Notes: generated from the sequence alone by a model not told the origin. Numbered from the stretch's first letter, positions 17,019 through 26,103 are shown. The stretch: DNA of 64,000 bases from Collimonas fungivorans (GCF_001584145.1 NZ_CP013232.1:2108001-2172000); one strand, 5' to 3'. Translations and numbers: made by a program.

Positions 17019-17563
17019 TGCTGGACGCCCTGCGTGGCCGTCTGCCTGGACGCAAGATGCCGTCCAGGCAGACGGAACTGGTCCTGATTCCCGCTACCGA
17101 GCACGCGCTGCACGCGGTGCGTCACCGTTGCCGCCAGATGGTAGCGAAGCGGGCCTTGCTGTCGGCCGGGGCTTCGGCGCTGCCGGTGATGGGCGTCGAT
17201 ATCGCGGTCGACATCCACCTGCTGTCGCGCCTGATCGAAGACATCAACGCCGAGTTCGGCCTGACGCCGCAGCAGATCGACAAACTCCAGCCGAAACTCA
17301 AGGTGGCGACCTACAGCACCATCGTCGGCCTCGGCAGCACGCTGATAGGGCGGGCGGTGACGCGTGAACTGATGCTGAAAATCCTTACCCGCAGCGGCGT
17401 CAAGGTGCTCTCCAAGAATGCCACCCGGCTGGTGCCTATCGCCGGCCAGATGGTGTCGGCGGCGATCGGCTTCTCAGCCTTCCGGGCCATAGGCAACCGC
17501 CACATCGAAGCCTGCGTCGCGGTGGCGGAAGAGATGCTGAAAATGCAATCTTCTATCGAATAG
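17018..17563 (+). CDS. uncharacterised protein with DUF697/YcjF-like C-terminal half
   Basis: This 181-residue protein is coupled to the upstream GlsB-type gene by a one-base overlap. After a basic N-terminus it shows two glycine-rich hydrophobic stretches (SAGASALPVMGVDIAVDI and LVPIAGQMVSAAIGFSAFRA) separated by a helical region, resembling the DUF697/YcjF pattern. The resemblance is by eye only. The overlap with a membrane protein suggests a shared envelope-stress role, but no function can be assigned. Confidence 0.7.
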   Translation: MLDALRGRLPGRKMPSRQTELVLIPATEHALHAVRHRCRQMVAKRALLSAGASALPVMGVDIAVDIHLLSRLIEDINAEFGLTPQQIDKLQPKLKVATYSTIVGLGSTLIGRAVTRELMLKILTRSGVKVLSKNATRLVPIAGQMVSAAIGFSAFRAIGNRHIEACVAVAEEMLKMQSSIE

Positions 17564-17725
17564 CTTTTTCTTATCGATTGCCGCGATGGTAGAATGCGGG
17601 TCGTTTGCGCACGGGCGCCATGTGCCGCGCAGCTCCCGAGCCATCTACACCATACCTTTACACAGCAGCCGAGCGGCGCTTTGATGTAGAGTGTGGCAAC
17701 ACACTTCACCACGATAGAGTTTCCT

Positions 17726-18631
17726 ATGTTGAGTTACCGCCATGCCTTCCATGCGGGCAATCATGCCGACGTGCTGAAGCACTTGGTCACCATCCAGCTG
17801 TTGCGCTACCTGGGCCAGAAAGACACCTCCTACATGGTGATCGACACCCATGCCGGCGCCGGCGTGTATGCGCTGGACGGCGGTTATGCGTCGAAAAACG
17901 CCGAATTCGAGACTGGCATCAGCCGCCTCTGGGACCGCAAGGACCTGCCGCCGGCGGTGGCGGAATATGTGCACGTGGTGCGGCAGCTGAACCCGGACGG
18001 CAAGCTGAAGTTCTATCCCGGTTCGCCGTATTGCGCCGACGCCATCATGCGCGAGCAGGATCGCTTGCGCCTGTTCGAGCTGCATCCGAGCGACAGCAAG
18101 ATCCTGACCGACAACTTCCGCCGCCTGGAAGCGGAACGCGAGCGCAGCAATAGCCGCGGCAAGCGCGTCATGATCCAACAGGGCGACGGTTTCCTCGGCC
18201 TGAAATCCTTGCTGCCGCCGCCCTCGCGGCGCGGCCTGGTCCTGATCGATCCGCCGTATGAAGTGAAAGAGGATTACCGCCACGTCAAGAACACCATAGA
18301 AGATGCGCTCACGCGTTTCTCCACCGGTACTTACGCCGTCTGGTATCCGCTGCTGAACCGCATGGAATCACGCCAGATGCCGGACAAGCTGAAGCGCATG
18401 AAGGCGAACGGCTGGCTGAACGTCACGCTGACGGTGAAGACGCCGTCGCCGGACGGCTTCGGCCTGCACAGCAGCGGCATGTTCGTGATCAACCCGCCAT
18501 GGACGCTGGAGCCGATGCTGAAGGAACTGATGCCCTACCTGGTGAAAGTGCTGGGCACCGATTCCGGCGCCGGCTTTACCCTCGAATCGGGGCAGACCAA
18601 GGCGGTGGATACCGGCACCCGGCGGGTATAA
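17726..18631 (+). CDS. rlmJ: 23S rRNA (adenine-2030-N6)-methyltransferase
   Basis: This 301-residue enzyme methylates A2030 of 23S rRNA with S-adenosylmethionine. The start MLSYRHAFHAGNHADVLKH is the family's hallmark, so the ATG at 17726 is preferred over the longer frame from 17693. The catalytic N6-adenine motif D-P-P-Y lies in LVLIDPPYEVKEDY (about residue 175). A TAGAAT -10-like sequence occurs at 17590. The gene appears to stand alone. Confidence 0.94.
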   Translation: MLSYRHAFHAGNHADVLKHLVTIQLLRYLGQKDTSYMVIDTHAGAGVYALDGGYASKNAEFETGISRLWDRKDLPPAVAEYVHVVRQLNPDGKLKFYPGSPYCADAIMREQDRLRLFELHPSDSKILTDNFRRLEAERERSNSRGKRVMIQQGDGFLGLKSLLPPPSRRGLVLIDPPYEVKEDYRHVKNTIEDALTRFSTGTYAVWYPLLNRMESRQMPDKLKRMKANGWLNVTLTVKTPSPDGFGLHSSGMFVINPPWTLEPMLKELMPYLVKVLGTDSGAGFTLESGQTKAVDTGTRRV

Positions 18632-18674
18632 GGACTGGCAGCGCAGATTTTGGTTTTAGACTGGCAATAAAGTA

Positions 18675-20954
18675 ATGATAAATATAAAAGAGTTTTATCC
18701 AGCGTTCGGCGGCGGCTTGCCGCTCCCGGCCAAAAGAAAATTGCTGATTACCGTGATTGCCGCTGCGACAGCCCAGATGGCGCATGGGCAGGGCGTTCCC
18801 GATCAAAAGGAAAAAACGGCAAACCCATCCGGCCAGGCTGCGCAATCACCAGCCCGGCCGGAAGGCGATCCGACCTTGCCGACCATTACGGTGACCGGCG
18901 CTGGAACCGGCGCCGACAGTTATCGCAAGAACTCGGCTTCGATCGCCACCTTCGGCGACGCCTCCCTGCTAAACACGCCTGCTTCGATCTCAGTCATTAC
19001 CCGCAGCCAGCTGGACGACCAGCAATCGCGCCTGCTGAGCGAAGTGGTGCGCAACGATGCTGCAGTTGGCGACAATTACACGCCGGTCGGCTACTACGAA
19101 AACTTCACCATTCGCGGCTTTGCGCTAGACCTGGCGTCCAGCTACCAGATCAACGGCATGAGCATTGCCGGCGAACAGAACGTGGCGCTGGAAAACAAAG
19201 AGAGCGTCGAAATCCTGAAAGGCCTGGCCGGGTTGCAAAGCGGCATGGCGGCGCCCGGCGGCCTGATCAACTATGTGACCAAGCGGCCGGCCGACGTGCG
19301 TTCGGTGACCATGGAAACCGATTCGCGCGGCTCACGTTACCTGGCGGCCGACATCGGCACCTTGTTCGGCGAACAAAAGCAGTTTGGTATCCGCATCAAT
19401 GCCGCCCACGAAACCCTGCATTCGTATGTGAACGACGCCGACGGCCAGCGTAATTTCGCTTCGCTGGCGGCCGACTGGGTGATCACGCCGCAGGCACGGC
19501 TGCAATTCGACGCCGAGTACCAGCATCGGGAACAACGTTCGGCGCCCGGTTACCAGCTGCTGGGCGGCACAGCCGTCCCAAGCAATGTTTCACCCGGCAA
19601 GCTGCTGGGCGCGCAGCCGTGGGCCAAGCCGGTGACGATCAACTCGCTGAACCTGAATCTGCGCCTGGATCTCGACCTGGCGCCGGACTGGCACGCATAT
19701 GTGGCGGCCAGCCGCAGCCGGGTAGTGATCGACGATAATTCGGCCTTTCCGTACGGCTGCGGTTACGGCAGCACTTGCGGCGAGGGCGGAACCCCGGCTC
19801 GCTATTTCAGCGCCAGCGGCGATTTCGACATCTACGATTACCGGTTTCCGGACGACACCCGCCGCAACGACCAGCTGCAAGCCGTGCTGCAGGGGCGTTT
19901 CGATACCGGCAAGCTGCGCCACGACCTGACCCTGGGCGCCAGCACTTTCCGCCGCACTGTGGCACAGAGCGATGGCGTCAATGAATATGTCGGCAGCGAC
20001 AATATCTATAACCCGAATCCGATCGTGTATGCGCCGTCGGCATCGACGCCGGATGCTGCCTACCTGCGCCTGGACAGCCGGCAAAAATCGCTGTTTGCGG
20101 TCGACCGCCTCAGCTTCAATCCGCAATGGCAACTGATCGCCGGCGCGCGCCAGGTATGGGGCAACGAACGGGCGTTCGACATCAGCGGTGCGGCGACGCG
20201 CACTACGGACAAGACATTGCTGCTGCCGCAAATCGCTCTGATCTACAAGCCGCAAGCCGACCTGTCGCTGTATACCAGCTACAGCAAAGGCTTGACGATG
20301 GGCGGCCAGGCGCCGTGGTGGACCGAGAACGCCTATGCCTTCCTGGCGCCGACCGTATCGCGCCAGATCGAGGCCGGCGTCAAGTACGACTGGCGCGACC
20401 AGCTCAGCCTGAGCGCGGCGATCTTCCAGATGAGCAAGCCTTATGAATATCCACAGCCGGACGCGAACGGTTTCAGCTACGTCCAGCAAGGTACGGAAAC
20501 CCACCGCGGGATAGAACTGAGCGCGGCAGGCCAGGTCAGCAAGCAGCTGCGGCTGACGGCTAGCCTGGCCTTGATCCAGGCGCGCGCCGAAGATACCGGC
20601 ACGGCGGCCTACGACGGCCACCAGGCGATCAACGTGCCGCGCCTGCGCGCCGCCTTGTACGCTGCGTATGCCGTACCCGAGGTCACCGGCCTGAGCCTGC
20701 TGGGTGGCTGGCAGTACAGCGGCAGCAAAGCGGCGACGCGGGAAGGCAATGTCGATGTGCCGGCTTACCATCTGTTCAACGCCGGCCTGCACTACAAGAC
20801 CAGCTGGTGGGGCCACTCCACGGTGCTGCGCCTGAGCGTGGACAATCTGTTCGACAAGCGCTACTGGAAAGATGTCGGCGAATACATCGGCGATGGCTAC
20901 CTGCACCTGGGCGCGCCGCGCACGGCGCGGCTGTCGGTCCAATACGACTTCTGA
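18675..20954 (+). CDS. TonB-dependent receptor (siderophore-receptor fold, probable vitamin uptake)
   Basis: This 759-residue outer-membrane receptor has a signal peptide ending near AHGQ, a TonB-box-like TLPTITVTG, a plug domain (about residues 90-195, with NFTIRGFALDLASSYQINGM in pieces) and a barrel ending SVQYDF. The fold is that of siderophore receptors, but the next two genes encode a small-molecule kinase and a PnuC transporter, so a phosphorylatable vitamin such as thiamine or nicotinamide riboside is a better guess for the ligand. It begins 43 bases after rlmJ with no room for a riboswitch. Two cysteines in the GCGYGSTCG loop may form a disulphide. Confidence 0.85.
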   Translation: MINIKEFYPAFGGGLPLPAKRKLLITVIAAATAQMAHGQGVPDQKEKTANPSGQAAQSPARPEGDPTLPTITVTGAGTGADSYRKNSASIATFGDASLLNTPASISVITRSQLDDQQSRLLSEVVRNDAAVGDNYTPVGYYENFTIRGFALDLASSYQINGMSIAGEQNVALENKESVEILKGLAGLQSGMAAPGGLINYVTKRPADVRSVTMETDSRGSRYLAADIGTLFGEQKQFGIRINAAHETLHSYVNDADGQRNFASLAADWVITPQARLQFDAEYQHREQRSAPGYQLLGGTAVPSNVSPGKLLGAQPWAKPVTINSLNLNLRLDLDLAPDWHAYVAASRSRVVIDDNSAFPYGCGYGSTCGEGGTPARYFSASGDFDIYDYRFPDDTRRNDQLQAVLQGRFDTGKLRHDLTLGASTFRRTVAQSDGVNEYVGSDNIYNPNPIVYAPSASTPDAAYLRLDSRQKSLFAVDRLSFNPQWQLIAGARQVWGNERAFDISGAATRTTDKTLLLPQIALIYKPQADLSLYTSYSKGLTMGGQAPWWTENAYAFLAPTVSRQIEAGVKYDWRDQLSLSAAIFQMSKPYEYPQPDANGFSYVQQGTETHRGIELSAAGQVSKQLRLTASLALIQARAEDTGTAAYDGHQAINVPRLRAALYAAYAVPEVTGLSLLGGWQYSGSKAATREGNVDVPAYHLFNAGLHYKTSWWGHSTVLRLSVDNLFDKRYWKDVGEYIGDGYLHLGAPRTARLSVQYDF

Positions 20955-20974
20955 TACAGGCCGGGAAACGCCGC

Positions 20975-22186
20975 ATGAACGAAGCAAGACAAGATGCTGC
21001 TGCGGACAATGGCACGGTGCTGAGCCACGGCATGGGTTTTGACGTGGTGACGTCGAGCTGGCCTGCATTGACCCTGGACGAGGTGGCGCGGCTGTTGCGC
21101 CACTATCCGCAGGCCGGCGCCGTCACGCGCCTCGGCTGGCACAGTCCGCGGCCGTTTTCCAGCGCCTGCGTAGCGGACACCGGGTCCGGTCCCTTGTTCA
21201 TCAAACGCCTGTTGCGCGAAATACGGACTGTCGACGAACTGACGGACGAACATCGCTTCATGGCGCACCTGCGGCAGCGCGGCCTGGCGGTCAGCGAGGT
21301 ATTGCAAGCCAGCGACGGCAGCACCGCCCATGCCGACGGCGGCTGGACCTACGAGGTGCAGCGTGTCGGCCAGGGCGTCGACCGCTATCGCGACGCCACC
21401 TCCTGGACCCCTTTTGTCAGCACCGAAGACGCCGCAGCGGCCGGCAGCGCGCTAGCCAGGCTGCATCTTGCCGCTGGCGGCTACGACGCGCCTGCGCGCA
21501 GCACCAAGCTGCTGGCCTCCGGCTTTACCTTGTTCAATACCGAAGATCCGCAACAGGTGCTGGAGCGGATCCGGCGCTACATACAGGAGCGGCCGGCGCT
21601 GGCCGACTATCTGGCACAGCGCGACTGGCGGCAGGAAGTAACGCAGGTACTGCTGCCGTTCCATGCGCGGCTGGCCCCGCTGCTGGATGGCCTGGCGCCC
21701 TTGTGGACGCACAACGACTGGCATGCTTCCAACCTGCTGTGGCAAGCGCAAGAACCTCCGGCGGTGGCGACGGTGGTCGATTTTGGCCTGGCCGACCGCA
21801 CTTGCGCGGTCTACGATCTGGCCATCGCCATCGAGCGCAACATGATCGAATGGCTGGCTTTGCCGTCGATGCAGCCGACTGCCCAGCGGCCGCTGGTGCA
21901 TATAGGCCAGCTGGACGCCATGCTCGACGCTTATGAAGCAGTGCGGCCATTGTCGGCGCTGGAAGCGGCCGCCTTGCCGGCGCTGCTGCCGTTGGTGCAT
22001 GTCGAATTTGCATTGTCGGAGCTGGCGTATTTTCACGGCGTGCAAAAATCCGCCGAGAACTCGGCGCTGGCCTACGATACCTATTTCCTCGGCCATGCCG
22101 CATGGTTTGATAGTGACGCTGGCCGTTACCTGCTGGGTCACCTGCAGCGTCGCTGTGACCGTAAAACCCGCCCACAGGAGCTTTGA
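20975..22186 (+). CDS. APH/choline-kinase-like small-molecule phosphotransferase
   Basis: This 403-residue protein has the aminoglycoside-phosphotransferase fold: a catalytic HNDWHASNL loop (Brenner motif, about residue 245) and the metal-binding DFG in VVDFGLADRT (about 270). The ATG at 20975 is 21 bases after the receptor gene; ATG 21032 is an alternative. Its stop overlaps the pnuC start. With an outer receptor and a PnuC channel, the kinase would trap the imported vitamin by phosphorylation, as thiamine or riboside kinases do. The substrate is inferred from context. An antibiotic-resistance role is less likely. Confidence 0.8.
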   Translation: MNEARQDAAADNGTVLSHGMGFDVVTSSWPALTLDEVARLLRHYPQAGAVTRLGWHSPRPFSSACVADTGSGPLFIKRLLREIRTVDELTDEHRFMAHLRQRGLAVSEVLQASDGSTAHADGGWTYEVQRVGQGVDRYRDATSWTPFVSTEDAAAAGSALARLHLAAGGYDAPARSTKLLASGFTLFNTEDPQQVLERIRRYIQERPALADYLAQRDWRQEVTQVLLPFHARLAPLLDGLAPLWTHNDWHASNLLWQAQEPPAVATVVDFGLADRTCAVYDLAIAIERNMIEWLALPSMQPTAQRPLVHIGQLDAMLDAYEAVRPLSALEAAALPALLPLVHVEFALSELAYFHGVQKSAENSALAYDTYFLGHAAWFDSDAGRYLLGHLQRRCDRKTRPQEL

Positions 22187-22778
22187 TGTCAGGTCTGGAA
22201 ATCATTGCAGTCATATTCAGCGCCCTGGCTGTCTGGCTGACCGCGCGCCGCCACCTGTGGTGCTGGCCGGTCGGCCTGGTTTCGGTGCTGCTGTATGCGC
22301 GCATATTCCTGGTGGCGAAGCTGTACTCGGATCTGCTGCTGCAGCTGATCTTCGCCGTCATGCAACTTTACGGCTGGTGGCAGTGGAAGAGGGGGCGTCG
22401 GACCTGGATGGCCAGCATATCCAGCCGCAGCGCCTGCCGAAGCAGGGTTTGCTGGTTGGCTTGCTGGCCGGCGCGGTGGGCAGCGTAGTGCTGGGTTATG
22501 TCATGGCCAGTTTCACGGATGCCCACATCCCATGGCTGGATTCGGCGCTGACCAGCTTCAGCCTGGTGGCGCAGTTCTGGATGGCGCGCAAATACGTCGC
22601 CAACTGGTGGCTGTGGATCGCGGTCGACATCATCTACGTCGGCGTGTATATCTATAAAGACCTGGACCTGACCGCAGGGCTGTACGCAGCGTTCATCGTG
22701 CTGGCGGTTGTCGGCTTGCGCAACTGGCAGCGGCAGCTGCCGGGGAATCACCCGCCAGCTGCGGCCGCAGCGCTTTAG
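22186..22778 (+). pseudogene. PnuC-family vitamin transporter, single-base frameshift
   Basis: PnuC proteins are facilitators for nicotinamide riboside or thiamine. The N-terminal part is read in one frame from ATG 22186 (MSGLEIIAVIFSALAVWLTA, through YGWWQWKRG), while the rest (GLLVGLLAG, SLVAQFWMARKYVANWWLW, DIIYVGVYIYKDL) is in another. One extra G in the GGGGG run at 22391-22395 would give a continuous protein of about 197 residues with typical spacing. As written, translation ends at 22488. It may be a real inactivation, a variable tract or a sequencing error. Its start overlaps the kinase stop (TGATG), so it belongs to that operon. Confidence 0.82.
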
Positions 22779-22851
22779 GCAGGGTGGGAGTGCAATGCCC
22801 ACGCGTTTGTAGATGACGCAGCGACTGCGTGGGTACAGGTGCCCACCCTGC
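22779..22851. repeat. REP-like inverted repeat between convergent genes
   Basis: The outer arms GCAGGGTGGG (22779-22788) and CCCACCCTGC (22842-22851) are perfect complements. An inner pair CCCACGC (22798-22804) and GCGTGGG (22827-22833) adds a second stem. The element starts at the pnuC stop codon and lies between convergent genes, where such extragenic palindromes are common. It may terminate transcription on both strands. Confidence 0.65.
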
Positions 22852-22876
22852 AAGAGGGCGGGCGGAGAATAATTGC

Positions 22877-24106
22877 CTACGCTGCCGGCACGCCCAGTTT
22901 TTGCGCCCACGCCAGTGCCGACAGATGCGCCAGGTTGACCTCCTCGGGGGTGATCTTGAGCGAGCTGGCCAAGGGGCCGACCAGCGGCGAATTCAGTTCG
23001 CAAGCCTCGGCCAGCGCTACATAGGGACCATACGGTCCGGAACGGGTCAGCAACGCTGCGGCCACCTGGTCGGACAGCTTGATGCTGGCCAGCACTTCCT
23101 CCATGCTGACGCCCAGCAGCCGGTCCAGCAACGAAAAAATCCCCGCGACAAACAGGTTTTCCGATTCGCCCCTGGGCAGGTATTTTTGTCCCAGCAGTTC
23201 CGAGAAACGGCCGCGGATGATGGCGGTTTCCATCAGCACCGGCGAATAGCCGCTGCTGCTGGCGGTGGCCAGCAGCAGCGACAGCCACTGGAACAGCGCC
23301 TCGTAGCCGAGCAAGGCGAGGGCGGCGCGCAATGACTGGACTTCAGTCTTCAGGCCGAACGCCGCCGAATTGATGAAGCGCAGCAGTTCATAGGACAAAC
23401 CGGGATCGCGCTTGAAGATTTCTTCGATCTTTTGCAGGTTCTCGTTCTTGGCGACCAGGTTCATGATCTGCACGATGATCTGCTGCGCCGGGTTCAGGCC
23501 GGTGGCGCGCTTGCCCGGGCGCGGCGTCAGGTGCAGCTTGCCGATGAAGGCATCCAGTCCCAGCATGGCGCAGGCGTCATAGTCCTGCCAGTTGCTGACC
23601 GGCCGGCCGACCATGCGCAGCGACGATTTTTTCAGCGAAGCGTAACGACGTGCCTGCGCCGCAAAATCGCCGGCGGAAAATCGCACTTCAAGATGGGAAA
23701 TGTCGGCAGGCAGGGCGCCGCTGCTGAGTTCTGCGCCGCGCAGGGAGATGCCGTAACCTGCGGCGCGCAGGGTTTTTACCGCGGCCAGGGCGGCAGGGTC
23801 GGCCAGGTCGCCGTGCTTGAGCGTCAGCACCGTGCTGGCGGCCGGCATCCTTTTGATCGCAACGCCGCTCAGCAGGGCCGGGGACGCTTCCAGGAACAGC
23901 AGCTTCTTGCCCAGCAGCCAGCCGTTTTTTTCATCGCTCAACTGAGCGGCAACGAAACTCAGCAGCGCATGCAAGTCCCCTTCGTCGGCCTGGCCGTCGG
24001 CGCCGCCGCCGCCGTCGCCGATTTCCTGCCAGGTGAGGTCGTAGCCCACTACGCCTTGTTTCGGATCAAGTAAAGGTTCTCGAACTATGAAATTGTCATT
24101 GCGCAT
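22877..24106 (-). CDS. degenerate EAL domain plus HDOD domain signalling protein
   Basis: This 409-residue protein has the YuxH-like architecture: an N-terminal EAL-type phosphodiesterase fold (about residues 1-200) and a C-terminal HDOD domain (about 205-385, with FKRDPGLSYELLRFINSAAF typical). The EAL, metal-binding and general base residues are not visible, so the first domain is probably a non-catalytic scaffold or c-di-GMP sensor. HDOD domains lack the HD phosphohydrolase residues and act in signalling protein complexes. A glycine-rich insertion (GDGGGGADGQ) lies near residue 32. It neighbours a fimbrial operon, so a link to surface attachment is possible but unproven. Confidence 0.85.
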   Translation of the reverse strand: MRNDNFIVREPLLDPKQGVVGYDLTWQEIGDGGGGADGQADEGDLHALLSFVAAQLSDEKNGWLLGKKLLFLEASPALLSGVAIKRMPAASTVLTLKHGDLADPAALAAVKTLRAAGYGISLRGAELSSGALPADISHLEVRFSAGDFAAQARRYASLKKSSLRMVGRPVSNWQDYDACAMLGLDAFIGKLHLTPRPGKRATGLNPAQQIIVQIMNLVAKNENLQKIEEIFKRDPGLSYELLRFINSAAFGLKTEVQSLRAALALLGYEALFQWLSLLLATASSSGYSPVLMETAIIRGRFSELLGQKYLPRGESENLFVAGIFSLLDRLLGVSMEEVLASIKLSDQVAAALLTRSGPYGPYVALAEACELNSPLVGPLASSLKITPEEVNLAHLSALAWAQKLGVPAA

Positions 24107-24585
24107 CTTGGATTTTTTTTATGGTGGATGGTGAAGGGGACTGCAAATCGGTTTTCCTGAATAGTGTTAACGGTTGTTTTCAGGAAAAATTGAGCGATTT
24201 CTTCGTCCACATGGAAATGTGTCATTGAATCCAATAAAGTTGTCGTATTTGCACTACAAAATTACACGTTGCTGCCGGGTATTGATAGTGTTTCCGCCGA
24301 ATAATTGATTGCCGCCAGGATTTTTCAAAATTTCCAGAATCGCCCTGAAAGGGGCTAGATCATTGGGGTTTGCACATTCAATTGATTGTTGTAAATAGTA
24401 ATAAATATACAAATTCTGAGAAATATTCGCATTGTTTATTGCGATCAGATAACTAATGATGGTTAGTAATTGTTAAACATTGTCATGAATGCACTTTTGT
24501 GACTTTTTACCCCTAGAATGTGCTTCGCCGTGTTGGCAATTCATTAATTTGAATCGAACATCCACTTTATATCTGAGGGTAAAAA
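24107..24585. other. AT-rich intergenic region before the fimbrial operon
   Basis: This 479-base stretch has no convincing gene. It is much richer in A and T than its surroundings and contains short repeats, including ACTAA-N6-TTAGT (24452-24467). A TAGAAT at 24515-24520 could be a -10, but no good -35 is seen. The long AT-rich shape is typical of regulated fimbrial promoters bound by nucleoid proteins. Confidence 0.5.
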
Positions 24586-25125
24586 ATGAAACAAATGACT
24601 ATCGCTAAGTTGGTTGCAGTTGCTGCTGCAGGTTTGTTGTCGCAAGCGGCCTTCGCTGACGGCGGCACAGTAAATTTCAACGGCAATATCGTTGACTCCC
24701 CATGCACAGTCGACCCATCCAGCCAAAACATCACCGTACCTATGGGCGACGTGTCGCGCACAGTGTTCGGCGCCGTTGCCGGCAAGAAGTCGACACCGTC
24801 GAAGTTCACTATCCTGCTGACCGACTGCGGTCCGACTGCCAAGGGCGCAACCGTGACCTTTACCGGCACCACCGACGCTACAGTGAAAGACGACCTGGCG
24901 ATCGCTAACGCCGGCCAAGTCGGCGTGACTGCTGCAACAGGCGTGGCGATCGAGCTGGGCGACTCCGCCGGCACCAAGATCCCTGTCGGTTCGGCATCGG
25001 GCACTTACGTTCTGGGTCTGGGCAACAATCCTTTGAAGTTCCAGGCTGCCTACATTTCGACCAGCACTGCAGTGACCGTTGGTCCAGCTAACTCGACGGC
25101 ACAGTTCGTCGTTGCTTACCTGTAA
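24586..25125 (+). CDS. type 1-like fimbrial major subunit
   Basis: This 179-residue pilin has a signal peptide ending AAFAD, an N-terminal donor-strand region (GGTVNFNGNIVDSPCTVDP), a conserved disulphide pair (Cys in SPCTVD and in LTDCGPT) and the C-terminal beta-zipper with penultimate tyrosine (FVVAYL) that chaperones recognise. GAGGG precedes the ATG. It is the first gene of a chaperone-usher operon and is followed by hairpins that would keep its transcript abundant compared with the assembly genes. Confidence 0.92.
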   Translation: MKQMTIAKLVAVAAAGLLSQAAFADGGTVNFNGNIVDSPCTVDPSSQNITVPMGDVSRTVFGAVAGKKSTPSKFTILLTDCGPTAKGATVTFTGTTDATVKDDLAIANAGQVGVTAATGVAIELGDSAGTKIPVGSASGTYVLGLGNNPLKFQAAYISTSTAVTVGPANSTAQFVVAYL

Positions 25126-25194
25126 TCGACGCGCTTCACAAAAATCCTAAAAAGGTTTTATCCCGTTTCGCTCCGCTAAGTGCGGAACGGGCAG

Positions 25195-25255
25195 CCTGGC
25201 GCTTGCGACGGCCAGGTTTTAAGGATGGGCTGGTTTGCCGCAACGGTAGCGGCAA
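25195..25255 (+). terminator. attenuator-like hairpins after the major pilin gene
   Basis: A stem CCTGGC (25195-25200) with GCCAGG (25211-25216) is followed by TTTT. A second perfect stem TTGCCGC (25235-25241) with GCGGCAA (25249-25255) has no T-run. Partial termination here would make more pilin than usher and chaperone mRNA, as in other fimbrial operons. Confidence 0.55.
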
Positions 25256-25362
25256 GCCGGCCGTCATTTTCCCGCACTACCCATGCATCAATTTGTGAGT
25301 ACGCGAATCCTGTGCTTGCTTAGAAATTTGTGCATAGGACATTTTGATAGACGAGGTCTTCC

Positions 25363-26103
25363 ATGTTAGGCAAACAATTCTTCACTTCCGTTGCGATCGG
25401 CGGCGTGCTGGCATTCAGCGCACTGTCGGCTGGCGCCGGCGTGATGCTGGGCGGCACCCGCGTGATCCTGGGCGAGAAAGACCGGCAAGCGTCGATCCCG
25501 CTGAAGAACACCGGCACCGCGCCATATGTGGTGCAAACCTGGATCGATGCCGGCGAAGGCAAGAACAAGACGCCGCTGCTGGTGACGCCGCCTCTGGCGC
25601 GCATGGATCCGGGCGCGGAAAACATCTTGCGCATCGTCCGCATCGCCGGCGACTTGCCGAGCGACCGCGAATCGGTATTCTGGCTCAACGTCAAGGAAAT
25701 CCCGGAAAAATCGGATCAGCAGAACGTGCTGCAGGTCGCCGTGCGCACCCGCATCAAAGTGTTCTACCGGCCGACCGGCCTGGCTGGCAAGCCTGACGAG
25801 GCGCGTGGCCTGGTCACGCTGTCGGTGGTGCCTGGCGAAGATGGCAAGGGCGCCGCGCTGCGGGTGAACAATCCGAGCACTTACAACATCACGTTTACCG
25901 GTTTCAAGATCAACGGCGACAAAGAGCAGACCCGAGCTGGCATGGTGCCGCCTTTCGGCGCGCTGGATTTTCCGTTGACCGTTATCAGCGCGCCGCAGGC
26001 GATTGACGCCAGCTACACCACGATCAACGACTACGGCGGTGAAACGCCGGAAGTAACGGTCAAGGTCGCAGTTGGCAGCGCCGCGCCTGCCGCAGGCAAA
26101 TAA
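25363..26103 (+). CDS. periplasmic fimbrial chaperone
   Basis: This 246-residue protein belongs to the PapD/FimC family. It has a signal peptide, the first Ig domain with GGTRVILGEKDRQASIPLKN and the subunit-binding strand RESVFWLNVKEIP, and a second domain with NPSTYNITF. The conserved basic pair that anchors the pilin C-terminus is represented by Arg in GTRVI and Lys in RIKVFYRP. It folds and escorts pilins to the usher encoded next. The C-terminal tail is alanine-rich. Confidence 0.93.
   Translation: MLGKQFFTSVAIGGVLAFSALSAGAGVMLGGTRVILGEKDRQASIPLKNTGTAPYVVQTWIDAGEGKNKTPLLVTPPLARMDPGAENILRIVRIAGDLPSDRESVFWLNVKEIPEKSDQQNVLQVAVRTRIKVFYRPTGLAGKPDEARGLVTLSVVPGEDGKGAALRVNNPSTYNITFTGFKINGDKEQTRAGMVPPFGALDFPLTVISAPQAIDASYTTINDYGGETPEVTVKVAVGSAAPAAGK

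Noticed and set aside
18632..18674. TPP or other riboswitch before the vitamin-type TonB receptor
   Set aside because: Only 43 bases separate it from rlmJ and no conserved riboswitch core is present.
20975..22186. Aminoglycoside resistance gene
   Set aside because: The APH fold is shared with vitamin and choline kinases, and the overlap with receptor and PnuC genes favours a metabolic kinase.
22384..22410. Programmed -1 frameshifting in pnuC
   Set aside because: No X-XXY-YYZ slippery heptamer in the reading frame and no convincing downstream stimulator. A missing G is simpler.
24480..24585. Sigma-54 promoter before the fimbrial operon
   Set aside because: A TTGGCA occurs, but the GC dinucleotide at the required -12 spacing is missing.
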